Assembly (NCBI GenBank): GCA_963575745.1
Contig: CAUYUJ010000736.1
Span: forward strand, 342,501 to 406,500
Origin: Prorocentrum cordatum
Lineage: Eukaryota; Sar; Dinophyceae; Prorocentrales; Prorocentraceae
Reading direction: 5' to 3'
Length of the DNA: 64,000 nt
Shown here: positions 42,135-53,289 of the stretch, piece after piece
How the letters are laid out: each line of letters opens with the position of its first letter
How positions within the stretch are numbered: position 1 is the stretch's first letter
Position numbers and translations under genes: made by a program
Notes under the pieces: generated by a model
What the model saw: only the letters and a program-made list of their open reading frames with translations
What the model was told of the DNA's origin: nothing
Databases searched by the model: none

Positions 42135-44705
42135 TCAATAGGGTTCCTGGGTGACCCGACCCTTGTCTTTGCCTTTGTCAGCCCCTGGGGGCCCCGTCCC
42201 TGGGGTGACCTGGCCTGGCTGGTCGATCCACCCGCAGACAACCACGGGATCGGCAACTGATGCAGCTTCCTCCTTCTTAGTTTCGAGAGTGGCCACCTGT
42301 GGCAGGTGGATGGTGCCCCCCGTGAGGTGCCCGAGGAGGGCCTGGATGTCGCCACGCAGTGCAGCGGCTTCGGCGGTTGCCGTCTGTTGCTGGGTGACGA
42401 CGGTGGCAAGCCCCCGTTCCAAACCTGAGACGTGCTCCGTGAGTGTGGCCTGGGAGGAGAGAACGCCCGCAAGCTGAACCTGCATGTTATCCACCGTGTT
42501 GGCAAGCAGCTCGTGCTGTTGTTCCATGTGTTGGATGCGGGTCGTGGCGGCATCTGGCAGTTTAGGGGCCGATGCGAAGCGTTCGCCGAAGGTGTTGAGT
42601 TCGTGGGAAGCCACGCTGTATTCATCACCTGATGAGAGGATCTCGACGTCGTCAGCGTCGCCTGGTACTTCGGCGGCTGTGGCAGCGTCCCCTTCGGTGT
42701 GGCCCCCATCTTCAGCCGCCACCGTGCCAAGCTGCGGGTCATGACCACCTGATCCTTGGACGGCCGTCTGCTCGGCAGCTCCGTCCGTGCCGTGCGGGGG
42801 TGCAGAGGAGCTGCGGCCTGGGGCGCCGTGTGATCTTGCGTGCGGCGTGGCGTCGCGTTTCCCACTGGAGGATCGGTGGCGCTTGGCTAAAGGCTCCTCC
42901 TTGGGGATCAGGAGCGGTGCGACGCCCTTGCCTTTGGGCGTGGCAGTCATGAGGTCGTGGAGGTAAGGGCTCTGGGCCGCTTTGGTGAGGAGTGTGCCAG
43001 TGGCGGGGCTGAAGCCGCCACCACGGGCTGGCGGCGTCACAGGCTCTGTGATAGTGGTAGGCGTGACGATGGTAACGTTGTCCCTCTTCGGCACCACCTC
43101 AGCCAGCGGGGCCTCGGTGATGCTCCACGGGATGGGGCACCCTGCGACCTGTACCGTATATGTGAGTGGGGGACGATGGGCGCGCACTAAGGCAAACTGA
43201 GCCGAAGTGGCTGGGTCCCAGGCGGTGTGGTAGACCTCACAGTCCCATTTAACGGACGGGCCCGTGAGAGTCTTGGCGAGCTGGGTCAGCGTGGCGTGGC
43301 GTGCCGCAATGCCAGTGATGCGGTAGCGCGTCTTGGCGAGGGTGGCTTCGCAGCCGCGGATGCTGACGGCAGCAGCCTTGGCGGCGTCTGACCCTCGTGA
43401 AACACGGATCCCCAATAAGCCTGACTTGCCGTGCCTGACGACTCCCAGGGCCTTGAAATCCACCGACTTCTGGAACGCATCTGCCATCGTGATGGGCTGG
43501 TCCTCAGGGAACCACACGGTCTGGTACTTGTCTGCAGTGGGCTCGTCTGCACCTACGTTGCTGAGGTCGTAGGTGGCGCCGAGTTGCCCTGAACCCGCCA
43601 AGACCTTGTCGACCGCTTGAAGACTGACGCCGAAGGTGGCAGCCAGGGACCTCTTTCCGACGCCCGATCCAAACCTGCCTAGGCTTTTGCAGGGTTCGAG
43701 GATGGTGACGGCTTTAAAGTTGCCGTGGAAGAGGGCCTTGAAGGTGTCCTGGAGCTGACTATCGAGCTCCTGGCGGCGAGCGTCTTTCTTGGACTCCCTG
43801 TGCTTTTGGTTTTGGCGCGCCTTGTCCTGTGGAGCGGAGTCCCCTCGGAAAGGACCCTTGGCGCGTGGACCACCGTTCACGGGGGCACCTCCCGAGAACT
43901 GGTCCTCGAAGGCCTGATGCATGGAGGGGACTGCGGCGATGGCCTCGGTTTCATGTATGGTCGCCCGAATCCAGCATACGTGGTCGGCAGGGTCGATGGT
44001 GGCGACGGCTACTTTTTCCGTGCAGGCGACTTCCTTGGTGCCCAGCTGGTACACGGTCACGGGGACGTGCGTGTGGACCACTTTGGGCGCCTTGGGGTGA
44101 CGCTTCAGCACGGGGACGGCGAGCTCGGTACCGACGTAGTTATCGTTTTTTGGGCCCATGACAGCAATCGCAAGCTGACCCGTGGTACGCTTACCCTGCT
44201 CGAGGTGGTGTTGCAGCAGCCGTTCACCGCTCTCGTAGTCGTGGAGGCTGATACTGGGCTTGTACGTCTTGCCGTCGTCAAGTGATGTGGGTTCGGCGAG
44301 GACTGGGACCTTCCAAAAGGCCGGGTCCAAGGCAATGAATTGGGTGTCCGCAGCCTGAAGACGTGCGGACCCAGCTGGTGGGTGTGATGTGTCACCGCCA
44401 ATGCGCTTAGGCTTGCTGCGCTGGTGGTGATCCAGCGTGTAGCTGATCTGGTTGGCGGCGCACATGCGGATCAAGGCACTGCCGAGCTTCTTCGTGTTGG
44501 TCTTGTGCATGTCGTACGTGGCCTGAAGCTCATCCGCGTTCAGCTCGGCAAGCCCGTTGTATGCGGCCGTGGGGCGGTCAGACCCCGCTTGCTTGAAAGC
44601 TGCGATGCAGTCCTGCTTGCGTTGGAGGAGAGACCCTTCAGCAGCAGGACGTGAGCTCGGAGGCTGCTTGGAAGAGCGACGGCGCTCCGGCTTACTGGGG
44701 GCCAT
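42135..44705 (-). CDS. Retroelement B ORF1 protein
   Basis: 856 residues from ATG 44705 (MAPSKPERRRSS). The N terminus is basic. The central ~600 residues are well conserved with copy A but match no family I can name. A Ser/Thr/Pro-rich, acidic stretch runs around residues 590-710, and a predicted coiled coil at about residues 720-800 (ATTRIQHMEQQHELLANTVD onward) probably drives oligomerisation. The protein has no CCHC knuckle or RRM that I can see. A small GGFSP-encoding hairpin lies at 43007-43016. It probably binds element RNA, by analogy with other LINE ORF1 proteins. Confidence 0.8.
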   Translation of the reverse strand: MAPSKPERRRSSKQPPSSRPAAEGSLLQRKQDCIAAFKQAGSDRPTAAYNGLAELNADELQATYDMHKTNTKKLGSALIRMCAANQISYTLDHHQRSKPKRIGGDTSHPPAGSARLQAADTQFIALDPAFWKVPVLAEPTSLDDGKTYKPSISLHDYESGERLLQHHLEQGKRTTGQLAIAVMGPKNDNYVGTELAVPVLKRHPKAPKVVHTHVPVTVYQLGTKEVACTEKVAVATIDPADHVCWIRATIHETEAIAAVPSMHQAFEDQFSGGAPVNGGPRAKGPFRGDSAPQDKARQNQKHRESKKDARRQELDSQLQDTFKALFHGNFKAVTILEPCKSLGRFGSGVGKRSLAATFGVSLQAVDKVLAGSGQLGATYDLSNVGADEPTADKYQTVWFPEDQPITMADAFQKSVDFKALGVVRHGKSGLLGIRVSRGSDAAKAAAVSIRGCEATLAKTRYRITGIAARHATLTQLAKTLTGPSVKWDCEVYHTAWDPATSAQFALVRAHRPPLTYTVQVAGCPIPWSITEAPLAEVVPKRDNVTIVTPTTITEPVTPPARGGGFSPATGTLLTKAAQSPYLHDLMTATPKGKGVAPLLIPKEEPLAKRHRSSSGKRDATPHARSHGAPGRSSSAPPHGTDGAAEQTAVQGSGGHDPQLGTVAAEDGGHTEGDAATAAEVPGDADDVEILSSGDEYSVASHELNTFGERFASAPKLPDAATTRIQHMEQQHELLANTVDNMQVQLAGVLSSQATLTEHVSGLERGLATVVTQQQTATAEAAALRGDIQALLGHLTGGTIHLPQVATLETKKEEAASVADPVVVCGWIDQPGQVTPGTGPPGADKGKDKGRVTQEPY

Positions 44706-44860
44706 TGCTGCGGGCGCTCTGGTGGGGAGAGGTGACGCGAATCAGTAGGGTCCTGCTGGGACCCCTCCGGTCTCGCGAGGCCTGGGAGTCTGGCTCCGAG
44801 GCGGGGCGCTTCGCGTCGCGGCTGCGGTCTGAGTGCAGGGCACTCTCGAGCCGAGACTAG
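44706..44860 (-). other. 5' UTR of retroelement B
   Basis: About 155 bp between the (GA)n field and the ORF1 ATG, nearly identical to 28336-28490 in copy A. Any internal promoter should lie here or inside the flanking tract. I see no recognisable promoter motif. Confidence 0.55.
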
Positions 44861-45783
<923 letters not shown>

Positions 45784-45914
45784 CTCAGTCACACTTAAAT
45801 CCAGATTCGTCCTCACCGAGTCCCACCACCAAGGGGGCGCCAGCAAGGAGATGCAAATATGGGGATCCCCACGCAGTGAATAATTTAAAAGCTTTTTAAG
45901 CAGTATGAATCTCT
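45784..45914. other. Unique spacer
   Basis: Short unique sequence between the GA field and dispersed-unit copy 6. No feature is recognised. Confidence 0.5.
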
Positions 45915-46207
45915 CTTCGCAGTGAGTTGTCCACTCCACTGCTCGCGCAAACATCCCAGCCAACCACCCGCAACTTGGATTGCAAACCTCATGCGGCGGC
46001 GATTGCGATGAGTGCTTGGCGCTGGCTGGTGCATCTCTGCGGCCGCGCTAGTCCGCGCATACTTGCACGCGCAGCGGCCAGCTAGTGTGGCGCGACCAAC
46101 GCGAAAAAGGTTGCGCTGACCGCTCGGCACATTCCAGCGGGCACTTCAGTGCGAGTCGGCGACTTTGGCGGGCGCGGTATCATGGCAACGGCGACAACGG
46201 TAGACAC

Positions 46208-46239
<32 letters not shown>

Positions 46240-47210
46240 CGATGATGCTAGTAGCGATGCTGGCGACGATGCTGACAGCGACGACGGGGCAGCCAGCGAC
46301 GGCGCCGATGCCGATTTCGCCGACGACGATGACGGCGTCTTCGCGTCGGTGATGAAGGTTTTGCAAAAAAAAAAAAAAAAAAAAAAATGCGCGCGCGGCA
46401 GACGCGAGAGAGTGGCCCGCATGGTATTATTTGACACGGATCGTGCCACCCCAGCACGCGCGCAAGGGCGTTCGAACGATTTCGACATGCGCGCGCGAAG
46501 CCAGTTTGGTAGCACGTTGTGCACATGTTGAAAACACATGGTTCTCTTAAGAAGTCACCAGAGGGCGCGCGCACGCTTTTTTTTGTTTTGAAAATCCGTG
46601 TTGCGAAACTTCGTGGTGTTGTGTGCTTTTTGGACACTCGATTTTGAAACCCCTCCGACACATAAGGTTTCTGCAGGATTTCGGCATGCGCGTGCGACGA
46701 CGCGCGCGCGTGCATCTCGTTTCACTTTGTGCAGAGGATTCTCGCGACGGCACGACGCGCGCAAGGGCGTTCGAACGATGTCGACATGCGCGCGCGCGAA
46801 ACCCGTTTGGTAGCACTTTCTGAAATATTGAAAAACCGATGTTTTTCTTAAGAATTCGCAAGAGCGCGCGCGCATGGGTATCTAGAATATCAGCGTTGCG
46901 AAACCTTGTATTCTATATTGTTGGGACACTCGATTTTGAAATCCCCCCGAAACCAAAGGTTTTTGAAGGATTCTGGCATGCGCGCGAGACGACGCGCGCG
47001 CGCACTTCGTCAATTTTTGTTGCAAGGGAGTCTTGAAATCTTATGATTTGTGATGAACGAGTGCGCGCGCATAATATGTTCGGCAGAAGGCGGCGGGGAG
47101 GGGGGTACCGGTATGGCTGGGATAATGCGAACTCGAAGCTTGAATGGAAGACGCGGCAGAACCATACGCAAATTGCAATACGACAAAGTGAAGAGTTAAC
47201 CCCGGGGTGG
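45915..47210. repeat. GCGC-rich dispersed unit, copy 6
   Basis: Same block order as copies 3 and 4 at 7-9 kb. It has a (GAT)n expansion at about 46207-46240 and an A22 run at about 46366-46387. It closes with GCAATACGACAAAG...TTAACCCCGGGG (about 47175-47205). Confidence 0.85.
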
Positions 47211-47244
47211 AAGGTGGTAGAACCTATCTTCTTTCAAGAAAAGA

Positions 47245-48168
47245 GAACTCATCTGCCGAACTTGAAGTTGTCAACTCCACTGCTCGCGCAGTCACCCCAC
47301 CCACCCTCCCGCAATTTGGCTTGCAAAACCCATGCGGGAGCGATTGCGATGAGTGCTGGGCGTTGGCTGGTGCATCTCTGCGGCCGCGCTAGCCCGCGCA
47401 TGCTCGCGCGCGCAGCGGCCAGCTAGTTTGGCGCGACCGACGCGAACGCGGTGGCGCTGACCGCTCGGCACATCCCAGCGGACACTTCAGTGCGAGTCGG
47501 CGACTTTGGCGGGCGCGGTATCATGGCAACGTCGACAACGGTAGACACGACGATGATAGTAGCGATCTTGGCGACGATGCTGACAGCGACGACAAGGCAG
47601 CAAGTGACGGCGCCGATGCTGACCACGCCGGCGACGATGACGGCGTCTTCGCGTCGGTGATGAAGGTTTTGCAAGAAATTCGAAATGCGCGCGCGGCAGA
47701 CGCGCGAGAGTGGCTCGCATGGTATTATTTCACACGGATCGTGCCACCCCAGCACGCGCGCAATGGCGTTCGAACGATTTGGACATGCGCGCGCCAAGCC
47801 CGTTCGGTAGCATTTTATGTAAGTGTTCAAAAACTTGCAAGAGCGCGCGCGCACGTTTTTTTTTTGAAAATCCGTGTTGCGAAACGATGTGTGTGTTTTA
47901 GAATTTTTGTTGGACACTCGATTTTGAGATCCTTCCGGAACCTAAGGTTGTTGTAGGGTTCCAGCATGCGTGCGCGACGAAGCGCGCGAGTGCACTTCGT
48001 TTCATTTTGTGCAAAGGATTTGCGCGACGGAACGCGCGCCAGGGTGTTCGAACGATTTCTATTTGCGCGCGCGAAGCCCGTTTGGTAGTATGTTCCGAAA
48101 ATGTTGAAGAAATTGCGGTTTCGCAGGAGCGCGCGCGCACATGTTTTTCATATGTTGCGAAACCCTGT

Positions 48169-48202
<34 letters not shown>

Positions 48203-48460
48203 ACACTCGATTTCGAAATCCTTCCGAGAATCGAAGATTGTTGAAGGATTTCGGCATGCGCGCGCGACGACGCGCGCGCGCGCACTTCGTCATCTGTTTT
48301 GCAACGGATGTTTGGACATGTTTGACTGTTGATAAAGAGTGCGCGCGCATTGTGTTTTTTGCAAAGGATGGCGGGGGGGGGCGATACCGGCTTTGCTGGG
48401 ATAGTACGAATTCACTGGCAGGATGGACATTGGGTCAGAATCATATGTGTTTTGCATCGG
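47245..48460. repeat. GCGC-rich dispersed unit, copy 7
   Basis: It opens with CCGAACTTGAAGTTGTCAAC at about 47255 and follows the family order. It includes two or three internal sub-repeats and a (TA)n run at about 48174-48200, and ends near the GGATGGACATTGGGTCAGAAT block. Confidence 0.85.
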
Positions 48461-48524
48461 TTCCCAGTGAGTCTTCAAGTCAGGGGGGGGGAATTTATTT
48501 TTCTTCAAAAAGTCCAGAGAATCT

Positions 48525-48735
48525 AGGCGGCGACGGGGCGGCGACGAGGCGGCGACGAGGCGGCGACGGGAATCGACGGCGGCAACACAGCCACCAGACC
48601 GGCAGACAGGCCCAGACGACGGGCGGCGACGAGGCGGCGACGGCGGCAACACAGCCGCCAGACCGGCAGACAGGCCCAGACGACGGGCGGCGACGAGGCG
48701 GCGACGGGGCAGCGAAAGCGGCAACATAGCCGCCA
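48525..48735. repeat. GGCGGCGACGAGG array within a ~75-bp tandem repeat
   Basis: Short GGCGGCGAC phrases are embedded in two to three ~75-bp units, each containing CAGACCGGCAGACAGGCCCA. No gene is recognised. Confidence 0.75.
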
Positions 48736-49300
48736 GATTTACAGACAGGCCCAGCTCATTAAAGGAGACGTAAGAACCCTTAAGCACAATCACTGCCTTG
48801 GGATAAACATGTGGTGTGCCATATATGTTTGAAGAGATCGTTCTTGAAATGCTTCGAAATCCAAAGATACTAGAGCGATGTCGAGACGCGCGCGTGGCGG
48901 CGCGCGCGTGTGGCCCGCATGGTAGTATTTGACACGGATTCGAGCATTGGGCACATGCTGGATCAACGCGGATGCACCGCATGGTGAGACTGGGCGAGGT
49001 TGTTACAGCCACATGGTATCCTCATGATTTCAGCGAGTGCGCGTTGCAATGTTTGTGATGGAAAACCCCAGGATTGTTGTTATGTTTGGATGTTGGAATG
49101 TTTGCAAAAGTGTTGCGTTTCGCATTATTTCGACACGTGCGCGCGCATCTGCACCGTTTGCAATTTGTTGCAAAGGACCATTGAACAATAGATTAAGCGA
49201 TACACGGGTGTGCGCACATTGTATTGTTTGATAGGAATGAGGGGGATAACCCCGGGGTGGTAGAGTTGATTTATTAATTTTTTGAAAACTGAATCCACGC
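48736..49300. other. Degraded fragments of the dispersed unit
   Basis: Scattered phrases of the family appear (GAAATGCTTCGAAATCCAAAG, CGCGCGTGGCGGCGCGCGCG, GGATAACCCCGGGG at about 49243) without the complete order. No gene is recognised. Confidence 0.5.
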
Positions 49301-49314
49301 GTGCATTAACGAAT

Positions 49315-50475
49315 GGTCATAAATTGGTTGTCAACCCCACTGCTCTCGCAACCATCCCACCCTCCCACCCGCAATTTGTTTTGCACAACCCATGCGGCCG
49401 CGATTGCGGTGACTCCTTGGCATTGGATGGGGCACCCCTGCTGCTGCGCTGCCGCGCGCAAGCTCACGCGCAGAGCAGCCAGCTGGTTCAGCACAACCGA
49501 TGTGGCCGCAATGGCACTCACCGGCTACGGCTCCTCAGCGCATCTCAAAGGCCGCGTTGGCGCGCTTGCACCAAAATCTGTGTCGGTGATTCGGGCGGGC
49601 GCGGTATCATGATGACGTCGGCAAGGACTGCAACGATAACGGTAGTAGCGACGGTGGTGGCGATGGTGACGATGGCGATGACAAGGCCATTCACGGCGCC
49701 GATGCTGGTGACGACGATGGCGATGATGGTGTTCATGTGTCGGTGATGAAGGTGCTTGATTGATGATGGTGGCGATTGTCGATGACGATCACTGCAGTGA
49801 TGCGGCGGCGTCGATGAGGGTGATGGTGAGGAACTCGCGCACGCGGATATGCAAGAAACCTAGCGAACTATTCGTTGGAAATCATAATGTTGCTAGATAT
49901 GGCTTGATGAATCCCACGCATTGCTATAAGAGCCGGATGGTATGTTTTATGTATATATACACACATATTAATACGTGTATAGAGAGTTCTAGCCTAAAGC
50001 TTTTCGCACGCCAACGGTTTGGGAAGGATTCCGACACGCGCCGCGACTCGCATGCTCTTGTTGATACGGGTACGTGTTTCGGGCGGAGGCTGGATCAATG
50101 CGGATGCACCGCATGGTGAGATCATGATGCGGGTTCTGGACGAAATCGTTAAAATAGCACGGTTCTCCCATGAGTTCATCGATTGGGCGCGGGCAGAAAA
50201 TTTGCAAAATGCTGCATTTAACAAGCGAAGGGTGCTTAATGCTTTTATGTTGGCCCGCTTGCAAAACAATTGCGTTTGATATGATTTTGACTGTTGCGCG
50301 CGCGCGTGTGGACTTTGTGAGATTTCTGCTGCCAGGGAGTATCGGGCATGGTTTTTTGAGATGGACGAAAGTGCGCGCACAGTATTGTTTGACTGGGATG
50401 AGGCGGGGCGATACCTGGCCTGCCTGGGACGGTATGAGTTCATATGGAACACGAATGTTGCGGCAGAACTAATTT
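49315..50475. repeat. GCGC-rich dispersed unit, copy 8 (divergent)
   Basis: The opening block (ACTGCTCTCGCAACCATCCC), the GATGATGG block and the closing ACGGTATGAGTTCATATGG block are present but diverged. Its early blocks resemble copy 1 at 4 kb more than copies 3-7, suggesting two subfamilies. Confidence 0.75.
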
Positions 50476-50479
50476 GAAG

Positions 50480-50735
50480 GGGCCCCAGGACACACAAATA
50501 AATACACACAAATAAAAAGATTCCCCATATTTTCCCATATTTTCTGGGTTTTTGTCTTCCCCCCCATTTCCCATATTTTCCAATAGTTTCTAGGAAATCG
50601 ACGATTAATTGTGTCTGTGTGTTTTTTCCCCTCCTGATAGTTGTAGTTTGAACAATGCTTGGGGGTACCGATGCCCCAGGGGGAGGGAGGATGGTAGATG
50701 ATATTGTTCTTTTGGAAGGCGAATCAAGGCCAGCC
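50480..50735. other. AT-rich spacer with CCCATATTTT repeats
   Basis: Several CCCATATTTT phrases occur at about 50523-50582 in an AT-rich island unlike its surroundings. No gene is recognised. Confidence 0.5.
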
Positions 50736-50739
50736 AGGG

Positions 50740-50935
50740 CATGAGGCGCCCACGGGGGGGGGCACCGAACGAAAACCCAGGGAACCCAACCGCCACACAT
50801 GACGCCCACGAGGCGCCCACGGGTGGACAGCGGGCGAAAGCCCGGGGAACCCAGCCAGCGCACGAGGCGCCCACGGGCTGACACCGGGCAGACACCCAGC
50901 GAGCCCACCCAGCGACCCAGCGACGCGAGCAAGGA
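50740..50935. repeat. ~61-bp tandem repeat, 3 units
   Basis: Each unit carries GAGGCGCCCACGGG followed by a GGCGAAAGCCCGGGGAACCCA-like phrase. Units lie at about 50743, 50809 and 50869. Confidence 0.75.
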
Positions 50936-51041
50936 CCCTCCTGTGCAAGCAGGCACTGCGTGGAGAAACGGCTGCGCCAAGGCCCTCCCGCTTCCATTTT
51001 AGCTCCAGGCCTCGCGTGCGGAGCACAGCGTTCGCTTTTGA

Positions 51042-51218
51042 TGGGCCTGTTTTCCACCACCACCACCATAGGTTGGAGGGGGAGGGCGTCCTCCTCCCCC
51101 TCCTCCTCCTCCTCGTCCTCCTCCTTCTCCTCCTCCTCCTCCTCCTTTTCGTCCTCCTCCTCGTTCTACCTCCTTCCTCCCTCCAACTTATGGTGGTGGT
51201 GGTGGAAAACAGGCCGAT
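51042..51218. repeat. 37-bp near-perfect inverted repeat upstream of the cellulase
   Basis: The left arm at 51044-51080 (GGCCTGTTTTCCACCACC...) and the right arm at 51179-51215 are reverse complements with one mismatch by eye. They are separated by about 98 bp of CTC/CTT-rich sequence. It lies about 50-225 bp before the cellulase ATG. It may be a MITE-like insertion or a 5'-UTR/promoter hairpin. Confidence 0.85.
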
Positions 51219-51267
51219 CAGCTTTCTTTCCCCCCCGGCGGTGCGAGAGAGACCCCCTTCCTCCGCC

Positions 51268-53261
51268 ATGGGGCGCTGGCTGCGGGCGGGCGGCGCCGCG
51301 GCGCTGCTGAGCGGGGCGGGCGCGCAGCTCCCGGGCAGCGTGTCGCAGGAGAACCATCCCCCCCTGCAGATGTACGACTGCACGAGCTCGGAGAAGAAAA
51401 GCCAGCCTAGACATGAACTCTCGCACCGCCCCGCGGACTTCTGGGATAGGAGTTGGCCTCCCTTCGCGGCGCCTCCGGCGGCGCCGCTGGCGCGTTCTTC
51501 GCGCCGCCAGGGAGGGGGGGGGGCTGCGCCGATCCAAGAGATCCGTGCGGACTTTCAAAAGTTTATGTTAATGCCGTTGTTTCTTCTCCTGCGAGCGCGG
51601 GCTGCTGCAAGGACAACGCGATGATCACGGTGGACGCGAACTGGCGCTGGCTGCACGGCGTGGGCGGGTACGACAATTGCTACGCGGGCGGCTGGGTGAA
51701 GTCGCACTGCCCCAACCCCGGCGTCTGCGCGCAGAAGTGCGTCCTCGAGGGCTTGGACCCAGCAACCTATCAGAAAAATTATGGCATCACGACCAATGGA
51801 AACGCTGTCAGATTGCAATTCCTCGCGAAGAACGACTACGGTCTCAACGTTGGTTCCCGCGTGTACGCAATGCAGGGGAACGCGTACAAGATGTTTTTTC
51901 TCAAGAACCGGGAGTTCACTTTCGATGTTGACCTAGCTACGTTGGGATGTGGCATCAACGGGGCTTTATATTTCGTCGAGATGCAAGAAAAGGGTGACCT
52001 TGGTGTTGGGCAGAACAAGGCCGGCGCACACTATGGCACAGGTTATTGCGATGCCCAGTGTTTCTTGGACGGCAAGTTCATAGGAGGAACCGCCAACGTG
52101 CCCATGGGGAGCATCGGATATTGTTGCACGGAGGTGGACATTTGGGAGGCGAACATGCGTTCAACCGCGTTCTCGATGCACACTTGCGCGGACCCTGGTG
52201 CCGTAAAGTGCTCTGGCCTGGAGTGCGGACCCGGACAGCACGGGGATGCGACGCGCTCGCAGGGGAAGTGCGACAGGGACGGCTGCGACTGGAACGACTG
52301 GCGGCTCGGGAACAAAGCTTTCTTCGGGCCCGGTGCGGGCTTCCAGATCGACACCACCAAAGCCATGACGATCACTACGCAGTTCTTGACCAGCGACGGG
52401 ACCGACGAAGGCGACCTTGTCGAGATCAGACGTTCGTACAAGCAGGATGGCAAGACGATCGAGATGCCTTCCCCCAGTCTGGTCGACGAGTCGGCGTCCT
52501 CCATGACCGACGACTTCTGCAAGGCGCAGAAGACGGCGTTCGGGGACCCTGCGGATTTCCAGGACAGAGGCGGCATGAAAGCTCTCGGCGATGCCCTGGA
52601 CCGCGGCATGGTTCTCGTCATGAGCATCTGGGACGACACCTCGGTGTACATGGACTGGCTGGACAGCACTTACCCGAAAGGCAGCACCAACGTGGGAGCC
52701 GAGCGAGGCAATTGTACGCCAGGTGTCTCTACGCCGGAGAACGTGCGCAAGAGCAACCCGCACGCCTACGTCACGTATAGCAACATCAGGGTCGGAAAGA
52801 TCGGCACCACAAAGGAAGCGGTTGGCGACGTGTGCGCTCGGGCCCCGATCAACGTGTACAAGCCTAGCGCGGCGACGCTCTCCGCCCCTACCCAGTACAG
52901 CGGCCCTCCCACAACGCCCGTTCCGTCGACCCAGCCAAGTGCGTCCACGACGGCGGCTGGTGCACTCACGACGGAAGAGCCCGTGGGAGACCTGTTCGCC
53001 TCGGTTGCCCGCTCGATCGACTGCTCTGCCCCTGACTGCTCCGAGCCCACGCGGCTCTACTCCAAGCTTGACGCCGGGGCCGCCGCTCTCGACCGCGCCG
53101 CAGCTCTCGGAGGGCTGTCCACGACCGTGCTCTGTGCGGCCGTGGCCAGCGCGCTTCTGGCCGTGGTCGGGGCGCGGTGGTACCGAGCGCCGCCCTCGCC
53201 CGGCACCGCTCGCCTGATCGCCGCGGATCCTTCGTCCGGCGATGCCAGCGACAGCCCTTGA
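51268..53261 (+). CDS. GH7 family cellulase, membrane-anchored, two exons
   Basis: Glycoside hydrolase family 7 (cellobiohydrolase/endoglucanase) acting on beta-1,4-glucan. Exon 1 (51268-51392) starts at ATG in CCGCCATGG and encodes a signal peptide (LRAGGAAALLSGAGA) and the mature start QLPGSVSQENHPPLQ...CTSS. Exon 2 (51596-53261) continues AGCC...ITVDANWRW. The joined product is about 596 residues. Catalytic motif EVDIWEA is complete (Glu 52131, Asp 52137, Glu 52146); FDVDLATLGCGINGALYFV and MVLVMSIWDD are classic GH7 blocks. A Thr/Pro/Ser linker (~52860-52985) leads not to a cellulose-binding module but to a C-terminal membrane helix (LSTTVLCAAVASALLAVVGA, 53113-53175) and a short tail. 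In dinoflagellates GH7 cellulases act on the cellulosic wall during growth and division. The 51453 frame start is a TTG and not the real start. Splice boundaries are inferred. Confidence 0.9.
51393..51595 (+). other. Predicted GA...AG intron carrying an introner-like element
   Basis: 203 bp, starting GA and ending in a pyrimidine tract and CTGCGAG; its length (2 mod 3) reconciles the two coding frames. Inside, ACATGAACTCTCGC (from about 51412) and the reverse complement of the sequence ending GTTTATGTTAATG (about 51573) are similar over about 34 bp, i.e. terminal inverted repeats. An alternative junction (51391-51611) would remove AGCCK. I prefer 51595 because the acceptor resembles that of the intron at 62923-63103 and keeps the expected N-terminal Cys. 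Confidence 0.7.
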
Positions 53262-53289
53262 GATCGCACGAGGAGGGCAGGGGGAGGGT

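Larger units (their letters stand above)
28609..44860 (-). mobile_element. Non-LTR retrotransposon, copy B (16.2 kb, ORFs open)
   Basis: Minus-strand LINE-type element: 5' end at about 44860 (CTAGTCTCGGCTCGAGAG), ORF1 44705-42135, ORF2 41975-28977, 3' UTR 28976-28609. Domain order is ORF1 / N-terminal extension / APE endonuclease / RT / CCHC / RNase H / coiled-coil tail. No LTRs and no poly(A) tail are seen. Both ends lie against (GA)n. Both reading frames are open end to end, but the endonuclease carries a D-to-G change at a catalytic position. The arrangement is head-to-tail with copy A. The two copies differ at scattered positions throughout, so they are not a very recent duplication. Confidence 0.92.

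Noticed and set aside
41972-42865. 297-aa minus frame overlapping the end of ORF1 and running to the ORF2 start
   Set aside because: It is ORF1 read out of frame; the coiled-coil frame (42135-44705) is the one conserved with copy A. A bridging overlap is not needed to explain ORF2.
51453-51595. Using the TTG at 51453 as the cellulase start
   Set aside because: It is not ATG, the first ~48 codons do not resemble GH7, and a proper ATG plus signal peptide exists at 51268 in another frame.
52046-52780. 244-aa plus frame and ~200-aa minus frames inside the cellulase
   Set aside because: Shadows of the GC-rich GH7 coding frame.
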